A stretch of 64,000 nt of DNA from Leptospira licerasiae serovar Varillal str. VAR 010 (GCF_000244755.1 NZ_AHOO02000014.1:169105-233104), one strand, 5' to 3'; positions 55,231 to 64,000 are shown, numbered from the stretch's first letter. Notes: generated by a model not told the origin, from the letters alone. Program-made: numbers and translations.

Positions 55231-56004
55231 ATGCGAAAGATCTTACAATTACTCTTGATCTCATATCTTTTCCTAGATTGCGGGACTTATCTTCTTCTCG
55301 AAAACCAAGAACAAAACGACCAAACAGCATTCCAAAATTTCGTAAATATTACATTACTAGATTCTTCCATCGGACTCGTACATTATTGGCCGTTAGACGG
55401 GGATCTAAAAGATAGAGTCGGCGGATTGGACCTGATAGCAGTAAGCGGCACTCCAACTCCTACATTCGATCGATTTGGATTTCCTGGAGGAGCATATTAT
55501 TATGATGGAGCCGGCGGCTATCACCAATCTTCAGCACAGGGACCGCTATTTTTCGATGGGACCGTTTCCTCATTTACAGTTAGCGTTTGGGTAAAGGGAA
55601 AATTTCCTCCCGGAAATAACGGCAGCGAGTTTATTTTTTTGAGCCAAGGCGCCGGATTAGGTCTCCAATTATACGCATTTTCATCTGGCTCTTGTAGTGG
55701 GAGACTGAGAGCTTTCACAAACAATGGAGGCTCAGGGGATGTAGATGTCGGCACAGATTGCGGAATATATCCGGAAGATACTTGGTATCATATGGTTTTT
55801 ACTTGGGATATCAACACATTGACAGGTTCTCTATACGTGAATAACGTCTTAGTCGACTCCGGAACTTTCGGAATAAACCGTCCCTGGGCTACTAATAGTT
55901 TTTTTCAATTGGGTCAATCCGATCTTTCTTCTCAGCTTTTTGCGGGAAGTGTGGACGAGGTCAGAGTTTATAATCGGGTGATATTTCCTGTTTCAAGTTT
56001 GTAG
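55231..56004 (+). CDS. LamG/concanavalin-like lipoprotein, paralogue 2
   Basis: Signal with lipobox SYLFLDCGTYLLL. LamG-type domain from about residue 50: LVHYWPLDGDLKDRVGGLDL, SFTVSVWVKGKFPPG, FLSQGAGLGLQLYAF, GRLRAFTNNGGSGDVDV, SLYVNNVLVDSG, DEVRVYNRVIFP. Many segments are shared with the preceding paralogue (e.g. LRAFTNNGSVGDVDL there). Adhesive or binding function is only inferred. Confidence 0.85.
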   Translation: MRKILQLLLISYLFLDCGTYLLLENQEQNDQTAFQNFVNITLLDSSIGLVHYWPLDGDLKDRVGGLDLIAVSGTPTPTFDRFGFPGGAYYYDGAGGYHQSSAQGPLFFDGTVSSFTVSVWVKGKFPPGNNGSEFIFLSQGAGLGLQLYAFSSGSCSGRLRAFTNNGGSGDVDVGTDCGIYPEDTWYHMVFTWDINTLTGSLYVNNVLVDSGTFGINRPWATNSFFQLGQSDLSSQLFAGSVDEVRVYNRVIFPVSSL

Positions 56005-56020
56005 GGAGTAGGAGCACCGA

Positions 56021-56039
56021 GGAGCAACAGTATTGCTCC
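56021..56039. terminator. Hairpin between convergent LamG and hydrolase genes
   Basis: GGAGCAA (56021-56027) pairs with TTGCTCC (56033-56039), loop 5 bases. Likely end signal for both genes, although no T-run is present. Confidence 0.5.
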
Positions 56040-56102
56040 GAATGCGAGACTAAGGACTTGGGGGACACAAAGCGGAACCTCAGGTCCATGGCACAAAAGC
56101 AA

Positions 56103-57263
56103 CTAACGCTTTTTTGCAGTTTTAGTTTTTGGCTTCGGCTTTTTTTTAATTTTAGGCAATTGGTCCTGGACAGCTTTAAAATATTCGCAGACAAGATGAT
56201 CCGACCAAGAGATCGCTTTCCATCCTTCGAAATAAGCGATATGGCTTCCTCTTTTTGTATAAACATGAATCGAATTCGGAAGGTTTTCCAACCAATGCAA
56301 ATTTTCTAAAACATTCTGATTTACGCAGATGGGATCATCCTTTGCATTCAAAATCATAATCGGAGTTCGAATATTTTTCATTACAAGTGCAGGATTCGAA
56401 TGCCGGTAATATTCTTCCTTATCTTCAAAACCGGAGAGGCTGTGCAAACGATCCTGGAATTCGCCCAAAGTTTTTGATTCCAACACTTCCTGAAATCCTC
56501 CAACTGAAGATAAGGTTTCATAATGGCGTTTCAAAAAATAATTAATCAATCTTTGGCCCATGATCTTACTATAGACCGGATGAACCCTATGAAATGCCTT
56601 TTCGATATCATATGCGGGAGAAATTGCTACCGCGGCATCCAATAAACTTTTAGTCCCGGATTCACCCAGGTATCGAGCAAGCAACCCGGAACCTGCAGAG
56701 ATCCCCACTCCGAACAAAGGACTATTCGGAAATTTTTTCTTAATATACAAGAGTTGCTCTTTTAAATCCGAACTAGACCCCATTGTGTTTATCTGCGGCT
56801 TAGGAAGGGGAAGATTCCCATGTCCCCTCCTAATACAAACCACAGAGGCCCATTTCAACTGGGTCCGAATTGCTTTCACAACAGACTTAACGTCTTGCTC
56901 GTCCCCACTGATCGTATGAAAGACAATAGTGATTGGATTTGAATCCTTTTTTTTCTTTCCTATCATATTGGACCAGGCAAGTCCAGTGATTCCACCGTCT
57001 TTCATTTTAAGATGTTCCAGTTTATCATAATGAAAAAATTTGGAACGGTGTTCTCTAAAAAGTAAAAGAGCCAGCATTAGATGATTATTAAAACACCAAA
57101 ACGTAGGAAAATATTTCCTAGTTAAACGAGGACAATTTGCAATTACCCTCCTCACAAACTCGCCTTCACCGAACTGAAGAACCGGTTTTTCTATCACCTC
57201 AAGAAAATAGTAAAATAGAAATGCGAGAATGAGAAATAAAACAATAGAGAAGAACGAGAGCAT
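56103..57263 (-). CDS. YheT-like alpha/beta hydrolase, membrane-anchored
   Basis: 386 residues. The N-terminal hydrophobic segment (FFSIVLFLILAFLFYYFLEVI) is an anchor. The core follows the YheT/EMB8 pattern: TIVFHTISGDEQDVKSVVKAI, nucleophile elbow GVGISAGSGLLARYL, ILNAKDDPICVNQNV (acid), and RGSHIAYFEGWKA (His). The C-terminus is a basic tail (KIKKKPKPKTKTAKKR). Substrate unknown. Confidence 0.86.
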   Translation of the reverse strand: MLSFFSIVLFLILAFLFYYFLEVIEKPVLQFGEGEFVRRVIANCPRLTRKYFPTFWCFNNHLMLALLLFREHRSKFFHYDKLEHLKMKDGGITGLAWSNMIGKKKKDSNPITIVFHTISGDEQDVKSVVKAIRTQLKWASVVCIRRGHGNLPLPKPQINTMGSSSDLKEQLLYIKKKFPNSPLFGVGISAGSGLLARYLGESGTKSLLDAAVAISPAYDIEKAFHRVHPVYSKIMGQRLINYFLKRHYETLSSVGGFQEVLESKTLGEFQDRLHSLSGFEDKEEYYRHSNPALVMKNIRTPIMILNAKDDPICVNQNVLENLHWLENLPNSIHVYTKRGSHIAYFEGWKAISWSDHLVCEYFKAVQDQLPKIKKKPKPKTKTAKKR

Positions 57264-57841
57264 TCAATAGTCCAAATGAAATTACTTTGGGAAAGAATAG
57301 GCGGAGAAAGGTTAGGGTCTATTACTTTATGATTTTTAGTTTATAGGCGGGGGATGGCTCCCCCTCGCTCCAGCCGCGTCACGGGTATTACGTTACCCCC
57401 GTTCTCGTCTCCGCATCCGGATTGGTTTTTTATTTTCACGGAGACCTAAAACGCGAAGAGTTAGAGTGAATCAACGATATCAATTTGAGCCTATTTTGAA
57501 TTTATTGGCTTTTAAATCTCACGCTGTATGGCGCAAAGGCTTGCAAAACCTGTTTTTACTTTAAGCGAGCATCATCAAAGATGCAGGAATTACCACGGGC
57601 AGTGCGTGAGGAAAATGAATTGTAAAATTAGAAACCACTGCTACGGGTTTTCTCGTGTGGAATTGAGAGATCTTCCTCAACCGACAAAAGTAGGGATACT
57701 TAAAAGAGCGCGATTTCGCAAAAATAAAACTATCAAATGTTCCAATTACTAAATATTTAAACTTCTGGATTTTCGGATCATATTTTTCGCTTCAGGCATA
57801 AATTCTATATGCCCGTCAAGTAAAGACTATTAAAATGAAAG
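57264..57841. other. Gene-poor 578-base gap between hydrolase and toxin immunity gene
   Basis: Contains a GC-rich stretch near 57349-57421 (GGCGGGGGATGGCTCCCCC and ACGGGTATTACGTTACCCCCG, with inverted halves) like an intergenic repeat, then AT-rich sequence. A 74-codon frame at 57528-57752 shows no family features and I do not call it a gene. Confidence 0.4.
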
Positions 57842-58396
57842 CTATTTAACAAAAGACATTCTTTCTCTATCCAAATCCCAAAAGTCGCAGCTGCCTTCTT
57901 CAAGGAGATCTTCAAATTTTTCCCACCCTACAGACTGTATAAAATCTATTTCTTCAGTATATAGTGGAATTAACCACGCAATTACGATCTTCATACTTTC
58001 TGATATATATACACAAAAATCATCTTCAAAAAACACGGGAATAGCAACATATAAACCGTAAAAGTCTTTTCCCGGAATTATCCGATGATTCATTTTTAGC
58101 AACTCACCCCTTAATAGGGCGTTGTGATTTGTAAGGATACGTTTACATACTAGTGCAAGACACATAGCAATATCATCGAAGCTGAATTTATCATAAGCGG
58201 AAAAAATCAGCTCTTGCCGAATTTCCCGATTATTAATTTTTAAAATATGTTTGCTTAGTCCAAGGGATACAAAACTAGAAACTTCTTCAAGAGGAGTATT
58301 CTTGAATCGAATAATTTGTAGATCTTTATTCCATTCTGGTGCCCAACCTTCTTCAATTTCCCCAAGATAGTTTTCCAGATGATCGATCAAACTCAT
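57842..58396 (-). CDS. SUFU-like immunity protein of the toxin locus
   Basis: 184 residues. The motif FYGLYVAIPVFFEDDFCVYISESMKIVIAWLIPLYTEEIDFIQSVGWEKFEDLLEEG (key features: W-L-I-P-L-Y-x-x-E followed by G-W-E-x-F-E-x-L-L) fits suppressor-of-fused (SUFU) domain proteins, which are known immunity proteins of polymorphic toxins. It begins 4 bases inside the end of the RHS-toxin gene (overlap 58393-58396), so toxin and immunity are translationally coupled. Base composition is visibly more AT-rich than the RHS body upstream, a common trait of exchanged toxin/immunity ends. It likely binds and inhibits the nuclease tip. Confidence 0.82.
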   Translation of the reverse strand: MSLIDHLENYLGEIEEGWAPEWNKDLQIIRFKNTPLEEVSSFVSLGLSKHILKINNREIRQELIFSAYDKFSFDDIAMCLALVCKRILTNHNALLRGELLKMNHRIIPGKDFYGLYVAIPVFFEDDFCVYISESMKIVIAWLIPLYTEEIDFIQSVGWEKFEDLLEEGSCDFWDLDRERMSFVK

Positions 58397-61300
58397 TGAT
58401 TATCACTTCGATTGCAATTTTTACATCTTAGTCTAGTATTTTCGTTATAATTGTCCAATACTTCTTTGCGAGTGTTTCCCTTTTCCCTATCTTTCCATTT
58501 AGGATTATGGTCTACATCCCATCCATCTTTTCCATCACGTCGTTCTTTTTTGTGAGGATTTCCTTCGACATCCTTGCCACAATCTGGGCATTTTTTCGTG
58601 CCTGGTTTACCGCCAGGCGCAGCATTATCCCAATTATCAGTGACCGTTTTCTTTCTAAATTTTGAGGGGCGTCTATCTACTGCGCGTTTACCTTTATCTC
58701 CGTCTTTGGCAACAGAATCAGGTTTTTTGTCAGACATATCCGGAATATCAAAACCAATTTGCTTTGAAGTTGGTTCTTTATTTGTGTTACTTCCATCAAC
58801 ACTCGTTTTCTTTGAATTGTCGATAGGTGCATTTTGATTCCTTCCATTAGATGGCGGCGCATTAGCTGGCTCCTTTAGATAATAAGCCTCGATAAGTGCT
58901 CCTGCAGCTAAACCGACAACGATAGTTGATTCAGCGATTCCAATTGCGACCGGTGCAAGAAATAAAAGATGTCCGGTTGGATCTTTATAAAGAACTGGAT
59001 TTCCTTTTACGTAAGCAAAGCGATTCCACCCCTGAGTATCTCCGCCTCCATCAATGAGCGTATCCGCACTTGTAAACCTAGCGATCTGCGGATCATAATA
59101 TCTTGCATTATAAAAATAGAAATTAGTCTCTCTATCCAACTCTTGTGAGTTATACTTAGGAGCAAAATCCAGAGTTCCTCTTTGAACAAGAGTCTCTCCG
59201 TACGGCTCATACTGCATTCGAGATAGTGTATGAGCACCTTCATCTAAAACATGAGCGACAGAATCCACTTGATCTGTTAAGAAGTAAGCAGTGACTCCAT
59301 CTTCGTTTAGAGCAGCGATCCGGACTCCATTTAGATAAACGTTATTGATAGAGCTTAGGATATTTGTTTCTTCAGAATATTCTAAACCGTAGAATTTACT
59401 TGGATATAGTATCTCTTGGTTTTTGAAAGAAGCACCACTCGGAACTAATGCTTTCTTACGAACTCTGAAGCCACCTTCGTCATACCAATAATTCCCTATT
59501 GTTGTGCTAAGAGCGTCTTGTACCTGAGTGATCCTGTTTTGAGAATCTACAGTAATTGTCTTAGTTAGATCTTTGAAATTATCTCTCTGAGAAGTCATGT
59601 TCCCAGAGGAATCGTAGCTCATGACCAGACGATTGTTTCCACTTTGGGTGGAATCTATATGAGTGACTTGGTGGTTGGAATACTGGTAATTCCACTCATC
59701 GATGAGGGTATTATCGTTAAAGTTATGATTTCGTTTTGCGAGTAGGTTTCCGTTCTTTGCATAAGCAAAACTTTGGCGGAAAGTTTTCGTATAATTATCA
59801 GCAGATTCTTGGTATTGTCCGTCTGCTGCAGTGAGCCTATTTAAACCATCGTAACTGTAATTGTAAGCAGTAGTGTATTCTGAAGAAGTATTTGTGATTC
59901 CAGTGATATTATTTCTGCTATTGAAAGCATAGACTGCGTCTTGGAGAGTTTTAGTAGTTCCATCTACATCTCCAACAGAGTTGATACGAACTAATCTTTG
60001 TTTAACATCGTAGGTATAATTTGTTTGGATACCATTTCCAAGTCCAAACCCGGAAGTTTGTCCGAATTCGTTATAAGCAATATTTTCAACGATTGTTTTG
60101 CTGCAATAGCCTGGGATGACTCCGTTTGTATTTACTTGGACTGAAATTCCTGTGATATAACCTGCAGTTCCGTAGGTGTAGCAGGCTTTCATCCTGGTAT
60201 GGCTGACTGGGTGTTCCGGATAGTCTATGGAACTTACACGTCCGAGTAGATCGTATTTGTATTCTGTAATATACGGTCCGTCTGCCAGTTCGATCGTTAG
60301 ATTTTTGATGTTTCTAGTTTCTTTTTTAGCTCTTCCTAATTTATCGTAGCTGAATGTTTTGATCTGTACGTTGTCTTCTACTCGGACAAGTTTTCCGAGT
60401 GCGTTCTCCGCTCCCGAGCCACTATCGTAATCGAAATATACGGTGCCTTCCGGGGTGTCTTTTGTGAGCATTCTTCCAAGAGAATCATAAGTGAAACTAG
60501 TAGTAATTCCGCGAGCGTCAGTGGATTGAGTAGTGTCTCCGAATGCGTTATAGGAAGCTGTGCTTACCCCGAAATCTGGATCGCTGTTTTTCTTTAATCT
60601 TCCGAATGCGTCGTAAAGCCAATAGGCTTGGTTTTGGCCGGAAGTATCTTTTGTATTGATCCCGCTTGTATCGCAAGATAACGCTCCTCCGTTCATATCG
60701 GACTTTTTGATCATTTTGCCCGCAAGATCGTAACAGAATCCGATCTGTGCCTGGGTGCCGTCCGATCCAAAGTCCTCTATATAAAGAACCTGTCCTCTTC
60801 CGTCTTTTACGGTTCTTTTACTTGTCCCACCGCTATGTGTTTCAATAGTCTCGAATGGATCGTTATAGGTGACGGTTAACGTGGTCGCTTCTGTTTCTCC
60901 GGCGGCGATCGGTAAGATCGTCTTTTTTGCCCTTCCGATCGCATCGTATTCTATATAACTCGGATTTCTTTCTTGGGAATGTAGTACGAAACTGTCTATC
61001 TCACCAGCATCTGCCCAGTCCGGTTGTCCGGATCGTACGACCTGTCCGTTCCCGTTGTATGTGATCTTTCCGGACCTTACGAATTGTCCGTTAGATCCTG
61101 TTTTGACGGTATGGACCACTCTTCCCATCCCGTCTTTGTAACTTCTAAGTGCAAAACTCGGATCTGCTCCGCCTGTGGGGAATGTGGTTTTTGCACTGAA
61201 TGGAAAATTGGAACCGTATTCGTAAACAGCAAGCACCTTGATCCCGGAATCCGTGTCCGCACTGGACTCCACTAATCTTCCGAAATCATCATATTCAAAA

Positions 61301-62058
61301 TAACTTTTATTTCCGTTCGGATCAGTGGAATCGTCCGGTGATCCGAACGCTTTTCCATAATTCGTAGTGTATCTGGTCTTGAGTTGGAGAGATCCACCGA
61401 AACTTGTCTGCTCCTTTACGAACTGATGAAGTTGGTCGTCATAAACGTAGGAAGTCCCACGAGCAGGACTTGAACTTACATTTCTTTCTTCTGTTTGGTT
61501 TCCGTAAGTATCGTATTCGTATTCCGTAATGTTCGCTGGAACAGAAGGAAGTCCGCTTCCGGTATAGGTCACTGCATTACGAGTCAAATTTCCCTGAGAA
61601 TCATAAGTAAGATTGCTTGTGGTTTCATGAGAAGAAGCCGACAAAGAAACTGTCTTTTTAGGACGGGTCTGGTTGGTTGTAGAATCCGTCTCAAAATCGG
61701 TTACACTCGTAAAACTTTGAGAAGAATGTGCCGAATCCGCATAATGATCCGTGCTTATATCCGTCTTCTTAGTGAGATTATATCCGTTAAATACCACAGA
61801 ACCTTCGGAAGTAGTGGTAGCAGTTCCCTTGATAAAGTTCTGGGTTTTGCTCAAACGAGCAAGATAGCTGATCTTTCCCGGGACCGTTTCTATTTGTTGG
61901 ATCTCATACGTTTTTTTAGAAGATCCGTAATCTTGGTTATCCGAACCAATGATATGCATTTCTTTCTCTGCACCTGCAAGTGCTCGGTTATGCATAAAAT
62001 TGGAATAAGGCTGACTGAAATAAGAATGAACCGTTCTAGATCCGGTTGCATCCGTCAT
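58393..62058 (-). CDS. RHS/YD-repeat protein with C-terminal HNH-type (GH-E-like) nuclease toxin
   Basis: 1221 residues in one frame. A long series of YD repeats (e.g. YDSQGN, YDTYGNQTEE, YDAFGRLKK, YDSLGRML, YDLLGRVSS) leads to the RHS core (FYFYNARYYDPQIARFTSAD near residue 985; KDPTGH near 1040). A hydrophobic stretch (LFLAPVAIGIAESTIVVGLAAG) follows, then a low-complexity linker, then the toxin: VTDNWDNAAPGGKPGTKKC, CPDCGKDVEGNPH, DGWDVDHNPKWKDRE, and NTRLRCKNCNRSDN (near 1135-1221). The zinc-type CxxC pairs and DVDH/N...N arrangement are those of HNH/GH-E nucleases. The ATG (62058) overlaps the TGA of the preceding frame (ATGA). It was probably once the C-terminal part of a larger gene. 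Confidence 0.85.
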   Translation of the reverse strand: MTDATGSRTVHSYFSQPYSNFMHNRALAGAEKEMHIIGSDNQDYGSSKKTYEIQQIETVPGKISYLARLSKTQNFIKGTATTTSEGSVVFNGYNLTKKTDISTDHYADSAHSSQSFTSVTDFETDSTTNQTRPKKTVSLSASSHETTSNLTYDSQGNLTRNAVTYTGSGLPSVPANITEYEYDTYGNQTEERNVSSSPARGTSYVYDDQLHQFVKEQTSFGGSLQLKTRYTTNYGKAFGSPDDSTDPNGNKSYFEYDDFGRLVESSADTDSGIKVLAVYEYGSNFPFSAKTTFPTGGADPSFALRSYKDGMGRVVHTVKTGSNGQFVRSGKITYNGNGQVVRSGQPDWADAGEIDSFVLHSQERNPSYIEYDAIGRAKKTILPIAAGETEATTLTVTYNDPFETIETHSGGTSKRTVKDGRGQVLYIEDFGSDGTQAQIGFCYDLAGKMIKKSDMNGGALSCDTSGINTKDTSGQNQAYWLYDAFGRLKKNSDPDFGVSTASYNAFGDTTQSTDARGITTSFTYDSLGRMLTKDTPEGTVYFDYDSGSGAENALGKLVRVEDNVQIKTFSYDKLGRAKKETRNIKNLTIELADGPYITEYKYDLLGRVSSIDYPEHPVSHTRMKACYTYGTAGYITGISVQVNTNGVIPGYCSKTIVENIAYNEFGQTSGFGLGNGIQTNYTYDVKQRLVRINSVGDVDGTTKTLQDAVYAFNSRNNITGITNTSSEYTTAYNYSYDGLNRLTAADGQYQESADNYTKTFRQSFAYAKNGNLLAKRNHNFNDNTLIDEWNYQYSNHQVTHIDSTQSGNNRLVMSYDSSGNMTSQRDNFKDLTKTITVDSQNRITQVQDALSTTIGNYWYDEGGFRVRKKALVPSGASFKNQEILYPSKFYGLEYSEETNILSSINNVYLNGVRIAALNEDGVTAYFLTDQVDSVAHVLDEGAHTLSRMQYEPYGETLVQRGTLDFAPKYNSQELDRETNFYFYNARYYDPQIARFTSADTLIDGGGDTQGWNRFAYVKGNPVLYKDPTGHLLFLAPVAIGIAESTIVVGLAAGALIEAYYLKEPANAPPSNGRNQNAPIDNSKKTSVDGSNTNKEPTSKQIGFDIPDMSDKKPDSVAKDGDKGKRAVDRRPSKFRKKTVTDNWDNAAPGGKPGTKKCPDCGKDVEGNPHKKERRDGKDGWDVDHNPKWKDREKGNTRKEVLDNYNENTRLRCKNCNRSDNQ

Positions 62059-63077
62059 TGTAAAATCCGTAAATCCGAACGCATCCGTTTCTTTTTGCCG
62101 TTTATGAATGCGGAAAAAGAAACTCCGTTTTTATAACTATAATTCTTAAGGATCGTGTTCCCAAGCCCGTCATCTAAGGTAATCTTTGTGCAGACCCTGT
62201 AATTGATCGAAAGATCCGGGATATTATCTCCACCATTATTATCAAACTTAGTAGAATTATCATATTCTAATGTATAAGTCCCACCGATCCCGTTCTTGAT
62301 CTGTTCGATCACATCCGGAACGGTTCCTGTTGACATCGCAAAATACCAAGTTGGTTCTTTGAGATGGATAATACCGATGTCAGTGAGTCCGTCCCCATTA
62401 TAATCTCCTTGGATCCATTGGAAAGGATACACCTTAGTCATTAGATCCGAGCGATCCATGGACAATGCAAATACAGGAGAAGCAGCGGATATTATCTTAC
62501 TCTGGGAAAGATCGTAAACTTTGCTCTCGCCATCAGAAACTACAATTGGATTTCCTCTATGATCGAATTGGTTCGAGAATCCTACAAGTCCTGGGTTAAA
62601 AACAGTTCGTGCAACAGTAGTTGCAGTAATTCTAATTTTAGAAAATACAACAGAAGCAGTGTCTGTCGGATCCTCATAAACAATCGAATTGCCGGATACT
62701 TCCGGAAAGAGCGCGTATTGGATCCCGGCCTGACTTGTTTTATCATAAACGGTAGTGGATACTGGAACATTCACAGAACCGGTCAGAAGTTTGAAGTTGA
62801 TCGCAGTAGAACCGATGGTTCCTAAATACCATTTATGAGTAGTTCCAGTCCTATCTACGAGTAAGATCTGAGCTTTCCCAACTCCAGCAAAGTCTCCCGA
62901 AAAAATACTGAAACTTGTTCTTCTGTTCCGATTGGTCTCACTTCCTACTTGGAATAGATTTTGTAGATAAGAATCTAATACATCACCCGAAACTGTTAGG
63001 TATTTGGTTCCACTCGGGCCTGTGAGTAAAAATCTTTGAGCGCTTGTGCTTGTTTGGCGTTCAAGACCAAAGCAGAT
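62055..63077 (-). pseudogene. FG-GAP/SpvB-like middle fragment of the toxin gene, ends at frameshift
   Basis: An open frame from a TAA at 63078-63080 down to the TGA at 62055 (a GTG at 62774 is the first formal start, but coding resemblance extends upstream: TSTSAQRFLLTGPSGTKYL). It contains FG-GAP/VCBS-like units (IQGDYNGDGLTDIGIIH) and then NGVSFSAFINGKKK. With one extra A in the run at 62092-62096 (A5 on the minus strand) the frame would read on as GKKETDAFGFTDFTMTDAT directly into the RHS frame, so a one-base loss is inferred. Same gene as the downstream RHS part in the ancestral form. Confidence 0.7.
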
Positions 63078-63091
63078 TTAGAAGTGGTACG

Positions 63092-64000
63092 TTAAATAAT
63101 CGATCGCATACGCACTGGAATTGATATCAAAGAAACAACTTGAGAATCAGCAATGCTAGCAAGATCCGTTCTTTTAAAAGCATTTCCGCTATCTTGGGTC
63201 ACTACAAAAAACTTGCTAGTAGTTCCAAAATCTCCGAAGAATAAAACTTCGTCGCGAGTGTTTACTGTGTAACGATCCGCCTTGCCGTTATTTACAGTTA
63301 CAATTCCGGTTGTTTCCGGATTAAAACCTGTAAGAACTGCTTCTGTAAATGTGGAACCTTTCTTAAAATCGAAAACCCCTGTTTTTCTATCAAAAAGAAG
63401 AAGTTCGGGAGAAGCAGAACAATCATTTGTTGTAAAACATCCCGGATATGCAATCTCTCCCTTTCCAGGGTTGGAGTTCCCATCGTATTGGTAATCTAAA
63501 AGAACTGTTTTGGTGTCAGTTGAAGTGGAGAATACTCCGAATCCTTTGATTGGTTTTACTTCATCCAAAGGAAGGGGAGTCTTCATCACTCTCTCTTGGT
63601 TCGGACCATAGCTCATATCGCTGTAAACTTTGTAGCGGAATCCGTTAGATGTTGCCTCTCCGATCCAGAACTTTCCGTCCGTCTCAGAGAAAAACCCTAC
63701 GTCAGTTGAACCATCTCCATTGAAATCCCCTTGGAGCCAACGAGTGATCGTTTTAAATTGAGGAGCTTTGGACCAGATCTTAAAATTGATAGTCCGATTA
63801 ACAGTTTCTCCTAAAGTCCATTCTCCCGAAGAACGATCGAATAACAAAAAGTCAGAAGTTCCATCTCCGTTGAAGTCTCCGGAGAATTGATCGTTAGAAA
63901 ATAAAGCCTGCTCAGGTGCAGTAAATACTTTATATAATACCCAGTTGGTAATAAAATAAATGGGACTCGATTTGTCCGGATTTCTGAGATTCTCTCCTAC
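63092..64000 (-). pseudogene. N-terminal FG-GAP/VCBS fragment of the toxin gene (partial, cut by window edge)
   Basis: The frame is open to the window edge, so the start is beyond it. VCBS/FG-GAP-like repeats are clear: SGDFNGDGTSDFLLFD, LQGDFNGDGSTDVGFFS, FGDFGTTSKFFVV. It ends with TAA at 63092-63094 after SQVVSLISIPVRMRSII. Adding one base at the AAA run 63129-63131 would give VVSFDINSSAYAIDYLTYHF, which suggests a one-base loss there; the resulting frame then meets a stop at 63078-63080. Such repeats form beta-propellers at the N-terminus of Tc/SpvB-type toxins. Confidence 0.7.

Noticed and set aside
57528..57752. 74-codon open frame in the gap before the immunity gene
   Set aside because: No ribosome site, no recognisable domain and basic, cysteine-scattered composition typical of chance translation.
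58393..62058. Insertion sequence or transposase near the toxin locus
   Set aside because: No transposase-like frame or terminal inverted repeats were seen; the frame breaks are better explained by single-base losses.

Overview
The window reads as chromosomal DNA of a Leptospira-type spirochaete. The evidence is moderate GC content, a SurA-like parvulin chaperone, a spirochaete-type SPASM protein, a DUF1554 lipoprotein, imelysin lipoproteins, several sensor proteins of the 7TMR-DISM type, class III cyclases, and many lipoproteins with short spirochaetal lipoboxes. The genus call is inference from gene content. I saw no rRNA, tRNA or CRISPR array. Nearly all genes outside the right end look intact.

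Layout. 1-5.3 kb: end of aspartokinase, a parvulin chaperone, and an overlapping pair formed by a radical SAM/SPASM protein and a SpsF-PseG-like sugar-nucleotide fusion. 5.3-7 kb: a repeat-rich gap, then a TetR regulator with a cluster of palindromic operators and a DUF1801 gene. 7-13.1 kb: housekeeping block valS, purD, an unknown gene and prfB (no programmed frameshift). 13.1-16.4 kb: leftward adaptor-permease-ATPase efflux operon ending in its own TetR regulator, with perfect palindromes at its promoter. 16.5-22.2 kb: DoxX-like protein flanked by short palindromes, repeats, an adenylate cyclase, a SRPBCC membrane protein, a GyrI-like protein and an adenosine deaminase. 22.3-30 kb: DegT aminotransferase, nitrilase, SDR, MBL hydrolase with TetR, a large unknown protein and inorganic pyrophosphatase. 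30-36 kb: signalling and small-molecule genes (7TMR-DISM adenylate cyclase, hydrolase/WYL pair, degenerate GGDEF protein, methyltransferase, DUF4442).

36-44 kb is a possible lipid/headgroup region: a secreted PI-PLC with two ricin lectin domains, an untracked 54-residue membrane protein facing a MarR regulator, an SDR, an aquaglyceroporin, a glycerophosphodiesterase lipoprotein, and a second 7TMR-DISM sensor that ends in a PP2C phosphatase. 44.7-50.3 kb: a CrtC/AttH-like protein, then an imelysin / di-haem protein / imelysin operon whose leader carries two strong hairpins, one terminator-like. 50.4-57.3 kb: MAPEG, PhoU, DUF1554 lipoprotein, nucleotidyltransferase-fold protein, esterase, two tandem LamG lipoproteins and a YheT-like hydrolase.

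The right end (57.8-64 kb) holds a polymorphic toxin locus read leftward: FG-GAP/VCBS-type N-terminal sequence, a long RHS/YD-repeat body, a C-terminal HNH-type nuclease of the GH-E kind, and a SUFU-like immunity gene overlapping the toxin stop. The N-terminal part is broken by two apparent one-base homopolymer losses and a stop codon, while the RHS-toxin part remains one long open frame that begins at an ATGA stop/start overlap. This is the most striking system in the window.
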